NCBI GenBank assembly: GCA_963682005.1
Contig: OY820914.1
Coordinates: forward strand, 558,001-622,000
Source: CAIYUC01 sp963682005
GTDB lineage: Bacteria > Bacteroidota > Bacteroidia > Bacteroidales > FEN-979
DNA: 64,000 bases
Direction of reading: 5' to 3'
Position numbers and translations under genes: made by a program
The notes under the pieces: generated by a model
The model's input: only the letters and a program-made list of their open reading frames with translations
What the model was told of the DNA's origin: nothing
The model's database searches: none
Shown: positions 15,449 to 23,381 of the stretch, one piece after another
Numbering within the stretch: position 1 is the stretch's first letter
How the letters are laid out: every line of letters starts with the position of its first letter

Positions 15449-18331
15449 ATGCAAGAAAAGAAATTATTCCTGCTTGATGCAATGGCCCTGATCTACCGGG
15501 CATTTTATGCATTGAACAAAAACCCGAGGGTGAATTCGAAAGGGCTGAACACTTCAGCCATCCTTGGTTTTGCAAACACGTTATTCGACGTTCTGAAGAA
15601 TGAAAAGCCAACCCACATCGGGGTTGCCTTTGATACGGCTGCACCTACCCAGCGGCATACTGATTTCACAGCTTATAAAGCGCATCGTGAAGAAGCGCCG
15701 GAAGACCTGATCGCATCACTGCCCTATATCCGGGATCTCATTCAAGGTTTTAACATACCGGTGCTGATCATGGATGGATATGAAGCGGATGACATTATCG
15801 GCACCCTTGCAAAAAAAGCAGAGAAGGTAGGCTTTTTGACCTATATGATGACCTCTGACAAGGATTTTGGACAGCTTGTCAGTGAAAGAACACTCATCTA
15901 TAAACCTGCAAAATTCGGGAATCCTTCAGAAATCTGGGGTATCAGTGAAGTCTGTGAAAAATTCGGGATCGAACGGCCTGAGCAGGTCAAAGACATCCTT
16001 GGACTTTGGGGTGACGCGGCAGACAATATCCCCGGAATTCCGGGTGTTGGGGAAGTGATCGCCAAAAAGCTTATCGCCGAATTCGGTTCTGTTGAGAATC
16101 TTATTGCAAATGCGGCAAATATAAAGAACGACAAGTTACGGGATAAAGTAATTGCTTTCAGGGACCAGGCACTTCTTTCAAAACAGCTTGCAACGATCCT
16201 CCTGGATGTACCCATGGAATTTGAAGAAGAAAAGCTGCTGGCTGAACCTCCTGACATGGAAAAACTTAAGCAGTTATTTGATGAGCTTGAATTCAGGACA
16301 TTCGCCCAGCGGGTACAAACGTGGGTGTCCACTGGTTCGCAGCCGGAAGTCACCAGCCGGATGGCGGAAGTCGGAGGTCAGAAGTTGGAGGTCAGAAGTC
16401 AGAAGCCGGAAGTCAGAGGCCGGAAGTCAGATGATCAAGGAAATCAGTTGTCAGTATTCGACGAAGATAATCCAATATCAAGTATCCAGCATCCGGCATC
16501 AGGCATCCAGCATCCCTTTGAAACCATTGAAACAACCCCTCACCATTACCACCTTACAGATACACCTGAAAAAAGAGCGACGCTGATCAAAAAGCTGAAA
16601 GCAAACGGATCATTCTGCTTCGATACGGAAACCACCGGCCTGGATCCCAGCAACGCCGAACTTGTGGGCATGTCATTTTCCATTGCACCACACGAGGCTT
16701 ATTATATCCCTGTTCCTGCAAATCATGAAGAGGCCGTCAGCATTGTGAGTGAATTCAAGCCTTTGTTCGAGGATAAAGCCATTGAAAAAACAGGACAGAA
16801 CATGAAGTTCGATATTTCAATGCTGAAATGGTACGGCATCAATGTGAAAGGAAAATTTTTCGACACCATGCTGGCACACTACCTGATCCAGCCGGATATG
16901 CGGCACAACATGGACATCCTTGCCGAAACCTACCTGGATTACCGTCCTGTTTCAATCGAAGAACTGATCGGGAAAAAGGGAAAAGGACAACTTAACATGC
17001 GGATGGTCGACATTCAAACCATCAAGGAATATGCCGCCGAAGATGCCGATGTGACCCTTCGCTTAAGGAATGTGTTTGAACCGGTGCTCGACAAGACGAA
17101 CACCCGCGAACTCTTTGAAAAGATAGAAGTGCCGCTTGTACCGGTACTTGCCGATATGGAAGCGATCGGTGTCAGGGTTGATTCAGCAACGCTGAATACA
17201 TATTCCGGGGAACTGGAAAAAGAGATCAGGTTGCTCGAAACCGCTATTTACGAGGATGCAGGATCAAGTTTCAACATCTCCTCCCCCAAGCAAATGGGAG
17301 ACATCCTGTTCACACGGTTAAAGATCATCGATAATCCGCGTCAGACCAAGACAAAGCAGTTTTCCACCAGTGAGGATATCCTTGCAAAAATGGTCAACAA
17401 GCACCCGATCGTAGGAAAGATCCTTGAATACCGTTCTCTTACAAAACTTAAATCGACTTACGTGGATGTGCTTCCGACACTTGTAAATCCCCGCGACGGG
17501 CGGATCCATACTTCGTACAACCAGGCTGTGGCAGCCACCGGAAGGCTCAGTTCAAACAATCCAAACCTCCAGAACATCCCCATCAGGACTGAAAAAGGCC
17601 GTGAGATCCGTAAAGCTTTTGTGCCCGGGTACGAAAATTTTGTTTTGTTATCCGCCGATTATTCACAGGTGGAGTTGAGGATCATTGCCCACCTGAGCGG
17701 GGACCCCGGCATGAAGGAAGATTTCAATTCCGGGCTGGATGTTCATGCGGCAACGGCTGCAAAGGTTTATGGGATCCCGCTTGACCAGGTGACCAAAGAA
17801 ATGCGAAGGAATGCAAAGGCTGTCAATTTCGGGATCATTTACGGCATGTCATCATTCGGACTTTCGGAAAGGCTGAATATCCCCAGAAACGAAGCCGCCG
17901 AGATCATCCGGCAATATTTTTCAAAGTACCCGGGGATCAAAACCTATATGGACCAGACCATTCTATCAGCAAAGAAAAACGGATACGTTGAAACCATGAT
18001 GAAACGAAGGCGTTACCTGCGCGACATCAACAGCGGAAATGCAACCGTCAGGGGATTTGCTGAAAGGAATGCCATCAACGCCCCGATCCAGGGAACGGCT
18101 GCCGATATGATCAAAATTGCAATGATCAGCATTTTCAATGAACTGGAAAAACGCAAACTCCGGTCCAGGATGATCCTCCAGGTTCATGACGAACTGGTTT
18201 TTGATACATATTCCCCTGAAACCGAAGAGTTGAAGGCCATCGTTGAAGACAAAATGAAAACCGCCATTCCGCTTGATGTCCCAGTGCTGATTGAAATGAA
18301 TACCGGCAGCAACTGGCTTGAAGCACACTAA
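15449..18331 (+). CDS. polA: DNA polymerase I
   Basis: Family A replicative-repair polymerase, 960 residues. N-terminal 5'-3' exonuclease/flap nuclease (LFLLDAMALIYRAFYALNKN, MDGYEADDIIGTLAKK, MTSDKDFGQLV, helix-hairpin-helix DNIPGIPGVG); a 3'-5' exonuclease domain starting near residue 385 with an intact FDTETTGLDP acidic motif; then the polymerase with motif A (LLSADYSQVELRIIAHLSGD), O-helix (RRNAKAVNFGIIYGMSSFGL) and motif C (LQVHDELVFD). Proofreading residues appear present. The interdomain linker (about residues 299-357) is encoded by heptanucleotide repeats, which is unusual. Single gene with its own promoter. Confidence 0.97.
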   Translation: MQEKKLFLLDAMALIYRAFYALNKNPRVNSKGLNTSAILGFANTLFDVLKNEKPTHIGVAFDTAAPTQRHTDFTAYKAHREEAPEDLIASLPYIRDLIQGFNIPVLIMDGYEADDIIGTLAKKAEKVGFLTYMMTSDKDFGQLVSERTLIYKPAKFGNPSEIWGISEVCEKFGIERPEQVKDILGLWGDAADNIPGIPGVGEVIAKKLIAEFGSVENLIANAANIKNDKLRDKVIAFRDQALLSKQLATILLDVPMEFEEEKLLAEPPDMEKLKQLFDELEFRTFAQRVQTWVSTGSQPEVTSRMAEVGGQKLEVRSQKPEVRGRKSDDQGNQLSVFDEDNPISSIQHPASGIQHPFETIETTPHHYHLTDTPEKRATLIKKLKANGSFCFDTETTGLDPSNAELVGMSFSIAPHEAYYIPVPANHEEAVSIVSEFKPLFEDKAIEKTGQNMKFDISMLKWYGINVKGKFFDTMLAHYLIQPDMRHNMDILAETYLDYRPVSIEELIGKKGKGQLNMRMVDIQTIKEYAAEDADVTLRLRNVFEPVLDKTNTRELFEKIEVPLVPVLADMEAIGVRVDSATLNTYSGELEKEIRLLETAIYEDAGSSFNISSPKQMGDILFTRLKIIDNPRQTKTKQFSTSEDILAKMVNKHPIVGKILEYRSLTKLKSTYVDVLPTLVNPRDGRIHTSYNQAVAATGRLSSNNPNLQNIPIRTEKGREIRKAFVPGYENFVLLSADYSQVELRIIAHLSGDPGMKEDFNSGLDVHAATAAKVYGIPLDQVTKEMRRNAKAVNFGIIYGMSSFGLSERLNIPRNEAAEIIRQYFSKYPGIKTYMDQTILSAKKNGYVETMMKRRRYLRDINSGNATVRGFAERNAINAPIQGTAADMIKIAMISIFNELEKRKLRSRMILQVHDELVFDTYSPETEELKAIVEDKMKTAIPLDVPVLIEMNTGSNWLEAH
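16345..16517. repeat. Heptamer arrays in frame within polA
   Basis: Twelve units in strict 7-nt register run from 16345 to 16428 (GGAAGTC, ACCAGCC, GGATGGC, GGAAGTC, GGAGGTC, AGAAGTT and so on). After a short spacer a second array of six units runs from 16476 to 16517 (TATCAAG, TATCCAG, CATCCGG, CATCAGG, CATCCAG, CATCCCT). Similar units occur between genes at 26954-27030 and, as the complement, at 46418-46452. The arrays code for the flexible linker between the two exonuclease domains, so function is probably preserved. Confidence 0.85.
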
Positions 18332-18347
18332 AGAATCCAGGTTTCAG

Positions 18348-18370
18348 AATTCCGGGTTTCATCCGGAATT
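18348..18370. terminator. Hairpin after polA
   Basis: Perfect 8-bp arms AATTCCGG and CCGGAATT enclose a 7-nt loop, 17 nt after the polA stop. There is no strong U-tract, so terminator function is only likely. Confidence 0.4.
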
Positions 18371-18517
18371 ACGATCGATGAATCATTCGAAACGTGTCAT
18401 TCATCTATCCATCCCGACTTTCAGGGTAGGTATTCGTGAAAATTATTTCACATCTGCTGGTTGTTGTCTCAAAGATTTAATAAATTTGTTGAGGATGTTC
18501 TCCGAATATTTTTTCTT

Positions 18518-18559
18518 CATCCTGCATTCTTCATTTTTCATTCTTAATTTTTAATTTTA
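18518..18559. repeat. Heptamer array CATTCTT to AATTTTT
   Basis: Six units in register: CATCCTG, CATTCTT, CATTTTT, CATTCTT, AATTTTT, AATTTTA. The array ends 6 nt before the ATG of the ROK gene, so it overlaps the expected ribosome-binding region. The rest of the gap from polA shows nothing else recognisable. Confidence 0.7.
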
Positions 18560-18565
18560 AAAGGT

Positions 18566-19669
18566 ATGCGTTTCAATACTGACGAGCGAATTGTTATGAC
18601 CCTGGATGCAGGCGGGACCAAGTTTGCCTTCTCTGCCGTTCAGGCTGAAAAAGAGATCGTGGAACCGGTCATCTGTTCGGCAAAAGGCGAGAACCTCGAA
18701 AACATCCTGACGATCATTATCGAAGGTTTCAGGCAGGTGGCTGCTAAGATCAGCGGCAAACCGGTTGCAATAAGTTTCGCATTCCCTGGTCCGGCTGATT
18801 ACGAAAACGGCATTATCGGTGACCTACAAAATCTTCCCTCCTTCCGTGGCGGCGTGGCGCTGGGACCCATGCTGGAGGAGATTTTCGGAATCCCGGTTTT
18901 TATCAATAATGACGGGGATCTTTTCACATACGGCGAGGCTATTTCCGGATTGCTTCCCGCGATCAATAAAAAGCTTGAAGAGCATGGGAATCCGAAAAGG
19001 TACCAGAACCTGATGGGGGTTACTTTCGGGACCGGTTTCGGAGGAGGCATTGTATCACGCGGGGAATTGTTTTTGGGTGACAACTCAGCCCAGGGAGAGA
19101 TCAACCGCGTCAGGAACATGCTGTACAAGAATTTTGATGCCGAAGAAAGCGTCAGTATCCGCGGAATAAAAAAGGAATATGCAGGGTATGCAGGAATTGA
19201 TCCAGCGAGTTGCCCCGGACCAAAAGAAATTGCTGATATTGCCGATAACCGTTGCCCCGGGAACCGGGAGGCAGCCATCCGGGCTTACAACACATTCGGC
19301 AAAGTTGCCGGCGACGCACTTGCCAATGCCATCACCCTTGTTGACGGTCTTATCGTGATAGGTGGCGGTTTATCACCTTCTCACGGATTATACATGAACG
19401 GCCTGATCGAAGAAATGAATGGAAAATTCGACACCCTAACAGGTACAAAGATCGACCGTCTTGAAATTGCTGCCTACAATCTTGAAGACCCATCGCAGGC
19501 AGAACTTTTTTTCGCACCTTCCGCCCTGGAGATCTCCGTCCCTTTCAGCAAAAGAAAAGTAATTTATGACCCCGGAAAAAAAATCGGTATTGGTGTTACA
19601 AGACTCGGTACTTCAAACGCAGTATCCATTGGGGCTTATGCATTTGCGTTAAGAAAAATGTCAAAATAA
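18566..19669 (+). CDS. ROK family sugar kinase-like protein
   Basis: 367 residues with the actin-like ATPase fold of ROK glucokinases: phosphate-1 loop MTLDAGGTKFAFSAV, ISFAFPGPADYENG, substrate loop INNDGDLFTYGEA, phosphate-2 GVTFGTGFGGGIV and adenosine region LIVIGGGLSPSHG. The likely reaction is ATP-dependent phosphorylation of a hexose, but the substrate cannot be read. The CxCGxxGCxE zinc motif typical of many ROK kinases and repressors is missing, and no N-terminal helix-turn-helix is present, so a repressor role is unlikely. The gene stands alone between polA and the T9SS cargo cluster. Confidence 0.85.
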   Translation: MRFNTDERIVMTLDAGGTKFAFSAVQAEKEIVEPVICSAKGENLENILTIIIEGFRQVAAKISGKPVAISFAFPGPADYENGIIGDLQNLPSFRGGVALGPMLEEIFGIPVFINNDGDLFTYGEAISGLLPAINKKLEEHGNPKRYQNLMGVTFGTGFGGGIVSRGELFLGDNSAQGEINRVRNMLYKNFDAEESVSIRGIKKEYAGYAGIDPASCPGPKEIADIADNRCPGNREAAIRAYNTFGKVAGDALANAITLVDGLIVIGGGLSPSHGLYMNGLIEEMNGKFDTLTGTKIDRLEIAAYNLEDPSQAELFFAPSALEISVPFSKRKVIYDPGKKIGIGVTRLGTSNAVSIGAYAFALRKMSK

Positions 19670-19718
19670 TATTTTCCGGCGATTGATTTTTCTGTTATGT
19701 TTATAAGTTCTTTTTTCC

Positions 19719-19726
19719 TATCTTTG
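19719..19726 (+). promoter_or_regulatory. Probable -7 box TATCTTTG for the Omp28-like gene
   Basis: TATCTTTG is an exact TAnnTTTG match 43 nt before the ATG at 19769. A TATG at 19696-19699 sits about 19 nt upstream, where a weak -33 element would be expected. Confidence 0.55.
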
Positions 19727-19768
19727 CGAAAAGTAATCCATTATTAATTAAATTCAAAAAAGAAAAAC

Positions 19769-21034
19769 ATGAAAAAACTGTTACTCTCTTTGTCGCTGTT
19801 ACTTTTGGTTACATTTGTCATAGCACAAACTGTTCCGCGCAATATGGTTGCGATGGAAATATCCACAAATGTTCATTGTACATATTGCCCGGGAGCTGCT
19901 CTTGGCGCAGATGATCTGCTTGAGAACGGGAAATTCGTCGCGGTAATGGAAGATCATAATAATGCCCAGGGATCTGATCCTTTCGCAAATACAGCATCCA
20001 TTGCCCGTACCAGCTTTTATAATCTGACTGGTAACCCTACGGCTGTTTTTGACGGCACCGTTAAGGTCGTCGGAGGTAACCATACCCAGAGCATGTATAC
20101 TACCTACCTCCCGAAATACAATCAGTGTATCGCAGTTCCTTCGCACCTTAATATGTCAATGGATGTGACCAATACAGGGTTAGACTATACCATCGTTGTC
20201 AACCTTGAGAAGATCGGCGATCTTACTTCAACCAATGTTCACCTGCTATTTGCCGTTACCTTGTCACATGTTGTTTACTCCTGGGAAGGCCAGAGCACTA
20301 TCAATTACGCAAACATGAAGATGACACCCGATGCTAATGGCACCGTGGTTGACCTCTCCGGCGGTTCCGCACAGGTCACGCTGAATGTCACACTGGATGC
20401 TGCATGGCCATTGGCCGATCTTGAATTTATTGCTTTTGCACAGGATTACAGCACCAAATCGATCCTTCAGACCATAAAAAGAGGAGTGGTCGATCTGACA
20501 CCTGAATTCTCAGCCAGTTCAACAGAAATCGAACGGAATGTACCGGTAACATTTACCAATGAAACGACCGGCGGATACATGAATGTTCCTGAAACATACG
20601 AATGGCAATTCCCGGGAGGCATGCCAGAAACTTCAACCGATGCCAATCCGGTTGTTACCTATGCAGAACTCGGAAGTTACGATGTCATGCTGATCGTCAA
20701 CCGCGGCGGACAGATCGATACACTCACCAAACCGGCTTACATAACAGTCACCCCCGGTGTTGGTATCCAGGAAAAATCAACGGACCTTAACGCTTTAGTC
20801 TTTCCAAGTCCAAACAATGGCGCATTCACCCTTGAACTAAATGCTGCAAAGAATGAAGTGGTCAATATAACAATCATAAATGCCGCGAACAGCGTGGTTT
20901 TTGAAGAAAAGGGCGTTGCTGTCAATGGAAAACTCGACAGGAATTATAATTTGCAAAACCTGAGCAGCGGAACCTATTTTGTTGTTATCCAGAATGGGGA
21001 CAACAAGATCATTCGTAAGTTTTCTGTAAAATAA
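19769..21034 (+). CDS. Omp28-like thioredoxin-fold T9SS cargo with PKD domain
   Basis: 421 residues. A signal peptide (MKKLLLSLSLLLLVTFVIAQ) is followed by an Omp28-like domain with a thioredoxin-type Cys-x-x-Cys (VHCTYCPGA, Cys37 and Cys40) and LTGNPTAVFDG, the cis-proline region. A PKD-like domain follows near residues 250-330 (ETYEWQFPGGMPETSTDANP, GSYDVMLIV). The end is a type A sorting domain (VFPSPNNGAFTLEL, LSSGTYFVVIQNGDNKIIRK), which directs export through T9SS to the cell surface. It may act as a surface disulfide or redox protein, but this is inferred. It opens a same-strand run of four large T9SS cargo genes. Confidence 0.85.
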   Translation: MKKLLLSLSLLLLVTFVIAQTVPRNMVAMEISTNVHCTYCPGAALGADDLLENGKFVAVMEDHNNAQGSDPFANTASIARTSFYNLTGNPTAVFDGTVKVVGGNHTQSMYTTYLPKYNQCIAVPSHLNMSMDVTNTGLDYTIVVNLEKIGDLTSTNVHLLFAVTLSHVVYSWEGQSTINYANMKMTPDANGTVVDLSGGSAQVTLNVTLDAAWPLADLEFIAFAQDYSTKSILQTIKRGVVDLTPEFSASSTEIERNVPVTFTNETTGGYMNVPETYEWQFPGGMPETSTDANPVVTYAELGSYDVMLIVNRGGQIDTLTKPAYITVTPGVGIQEKSTDLNALVFPSPNNGAFTLELNAAKNEVVNITIINAANSVVFEEKGVAVNGKLDRNYNLQNLSSGTYFVVIQNGDNKIIRKFSVK

Positions 21035-21092
21035 ATAACATTATCGCATTTCAATTTATAAGATTGCTTCAGAAGAGAACATTTTTTCTTAT

Positions 21093-21147
21093 ACCGCAAT
21101 GACGCAAAGCCGCTGTATACATCTCAGCGGCTCTGCGTCTTGGCGGT
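21093..21147. repeat. Imperfect inverted repeat with ACCGC..GCGGT arms
   Basis: Two 22-nt arms (ACCGCAATGACGCAAAGCCGCT and a near-complement starting AGCGGCTCTGCG) face each other across about 11 nt, between two T9SS cargo genes. It belongs to the GACGCAAAG/CTCTGCGTCTTGGCGGT family of dispersed hairpins and may limit transcription between the genes. Confidence 0.6.
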
Positions 21148-21182
21148 TTTATATTTGAATCACCGACCGAAATAAATAAACT

Positions 21183-23279
21183 ATGAAAAAATTAATCCTG
21201 GTGGCGTTCGTCAGCTTTTTATCCCTCTGCCTTTTTGCCGGTAGCGTTGAAAAAGTTTATACCTTTTCCGATTATACCGTAAAACAGAACGGAACATACA
21301 GCTCGATCACCTTTGATCATACCATGCTTTCCGGCATTCCCGGAGAACCTATGCTCCCCTACCAGGAAGTATCACTGCTTCTTTCACCCGGCGAAACGGC
21401 CATATCAATCGAGGTAATCGGCGAGAATGAGGTGACCATTCCCGGCTCCTTTCTTCTTTACCCGAAACAGGAACCTATGCCCATTTCAAAGGGGCCTTCA
21501 GGACAATTCCTGAAAAACGAAACAGTCTATCATCAGAACAGCACCTACCCTGTAAACATGACAGGCCACCTTACTACCCAGTTCCTGAACGGATACGCTT
21601 TTGCACTCACCACCTTCACGCCCCTCAGGTACAATCCGCTTACAGGAAAAATATCTTTTTACCAGACCGTAACAATCAGGATAAAGACAAAGCAAAACGA
21701 AAAGTCTTCCGATTTAACGAAAAACATGACATCTTCGGTGAACGCTCTGAACAGGGTAAAAGCATTTGCACAGAACCCGGAGATGATGAACAAATACCCG
21801 GTCAGAAAATCCTCCGCATCCGAATACCAGCTTCTCATCATTACACGAAATGCATTCCAGGCGGCTTTTGCCCCGCTCATCGACATGTATTCGGCAAAAG
21901 GTATTTTAACCCAGGTAAAGACCGTTGAAGATATCACATCTACCGTCACCGGCATTGACCTTGCAGACAAGATCCGCAATTACATCAAAGAGCAGTACCA
22001 GAACAACAGCATCGAATACGTCCTGCTCGGCTCGAATGTTCCCAATATACCCGCCCGCGGTTTCTACTGTTATGTGATCTCCGGTTCGGGCTATGAAGAA
22101 ACAAATATTCCGGCTGATCTTTATTATTCCGGGATGGATGGAGATTATGACCTGAATGCAAATCAGATCTATGGAGAAGTTGCCGATTCTGCTGATCTTC
22201 TGCCGGAAGTTGCCATAGCCAGGATGCCGGTGACCGATACAGCCCAACTGAACCATCTGATCCATAAATCAATTTACTATCAGACCCACCCTGTTCTCGG
22301 AGAATTTGAGCAGCCGCTTCTTGTCGGGGAGCATCTTTATGATGATCCGATCACTGAAGGCGGTGATTATATGGAATTGCTTATCGACGATCACAGCGAT
22401 AACGGATATTTTACCAATGGGATCCCTTCCGCCACAAATACCATCGACAAACTTTATGACGGTGGATCTTACAACTGGAACGTCAACGAACTCCTGACCA
22501 AGATTAATGCGGGCAAATCTTTCATTCACCATCTTGGACATGCCAATGAAACCTATGTGATGCGTCTGTTTACATTTGACATCAATGATCAGAATTTTTC
22601 GCAGATCGACGGTGTCACCCACAATTACCAGTTTTTATACACCCAGGGCTGCCTTTGCGGGGCATTTGACAATCCTGATTGCATCGCTTCAAAAATGCTT
22701 ACGATCCATAATTTCCTTGCAGGTGGTGTCTTTAATTCACGTTACGGATGGTTTGACCAGGGCTTTACAGAAGGTCCCTCAGAGCATCTTCAGCGGGAAT
22801 TTGTAAATGCTATGTACCGCGATACAACCCCGGACAGGCATTTCGGAACGGCCCACCTTATATCAAAGATAAATACTGCCCCATGGATAAACCTGCCGGG
22901 TGAATTTGAACCCGGGGCTCAGAGGTGGTGCCATTATTGCGCAAACGCCCTTGGTGACCCCGCCATGGAGATCAACATTACGGAACCTGCCCCAACCGGG
23001 ATCGCGGGAAAAACACAAAACATTCCCGTCACCATTTATCCGAATCCTGCCACAGACCATATCCTTATTACTTATACACTTGCCATCCCCTCAACGGTGA
23101 ATGTGACGCTTTTCAACATATCAGGGCAGGCCATTTCTGAAACAATGAGTGCCGCTGACCAGGTAAAAGGAGAACACACAATGCAGATTGCCACCAGCGG
23201 TCTTCAGGCAGGAACTTATTTTTGTAAAATAGATGCCGGTAAAACATCCTGGATAAAGAAGTTCCTGGTGATCAAATAA
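21183..23279 (+). CDS. Gingipain-like C25 cysteine peptidase, T9SS cargo
   Basis: 698 residues: signal peptide (MKKLILVAFVSFLSLCLFAG); an N-terminal beta-rich propeptide to about residue 200; a C25 caspase-like peptidase domain (YQLLIITRNAFQAAFAPLID, YVLLGSNVPNIPARG); and a C-terminal sorting domain (VTIYPNPATDHILITYTL, LQAGTYFCKIDAGKTSWIKK). The catalytic His453 is in HHLGHANE and the catalytic Cys490 in TQGCLCGAFDN. C25 enzymes cleave after Arg or Lys, but specificity cannot be predicted here. It is expected at the cell surface or released. Next to a larger C25 protein and the Omp28-like protein. Confidence 0.9.
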   Translation: MKKLILVAFVSFLSLCLFAGSVEKVYTFSDYTVKQNGTYSSITFDHTMLSGIPGEPMLPYQEVSLLLSPGETAISIEVIGENEVTIPGSFLLYPKQEPMPISKGPSGQFLKNETVYHQNSTYPVNMTGHLTTQFLNGYAFALTTFTPLRYNPLTGKISFYQTVTIRIKTKQNEKSSDLTKNMTSSVNALNRVKAFAQNPEMMNKYPVRKSSASEYQLLIITRNAFQAAFAPLIDMYSAKGILTQVKTVEDITSTVTGIDLADKIRNYIKEQYQNNSIEYVLLGSNVPNIPARGFYCYVISGSGYEETNIPADLYYSGMDGDYDLNANQIYGEVADSADLLPEVAIARMPVTDTAQLNHLIHKSIYYQTHPVLGEFEQPLLVGEHLYDDPITEGGDYMELLIDDHSDNGYFTNGIPSATNTIDKLYDGGSYNWNVNELLTKINAGKSFIHHLGHANETYVMRLFTFDINDQNFSQIDGVTHNYQFLYTQGCLCGAFDNPDCIASKMLTIHNFLAGGVFNSRYGWFDQGFTEGPSEHLQREFVNAMYRDTTPDRHFGTAHLISKINTAPWINLPGEFEPGAQRWCHYCANALGDPAMEINITEPAPTGIAGKTQNIPVTIYPNPATDHILITYTLAIPSTVNVTLFNISGQAISETMSAADQVKGEHTMQIATSGLQAGTYFCKIDAGKTSWIKKFLVIK

Positions 23280-23301
23280 AATCAAATACACTCAACCTAT
23301 A

Positions 23302-23336
23302 ATTCATAATTCATAATTCATAATTCATAATTCATA
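23302..23336. repeat. Heptamer array ATTCATA x5
   Basis: Five perfect consecutive copies of ATTCATA lie in the gap between the two C25 peptidase genes, about 45 nt before the second ATG. This is one of the most exact arrays in the window. Confidence 0.9.
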
Positions 23337-23381
23337 AGCAAATAGTCTTTACATAATCAAGTCAAACAAAACCAAATTACC

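Noticed and set aside
18566..19669. ROK transcriptional repressor
   Set aside because: No N-terminal helix-turn-helix; the protein starts directly with the kinase phosphate-1 loop.
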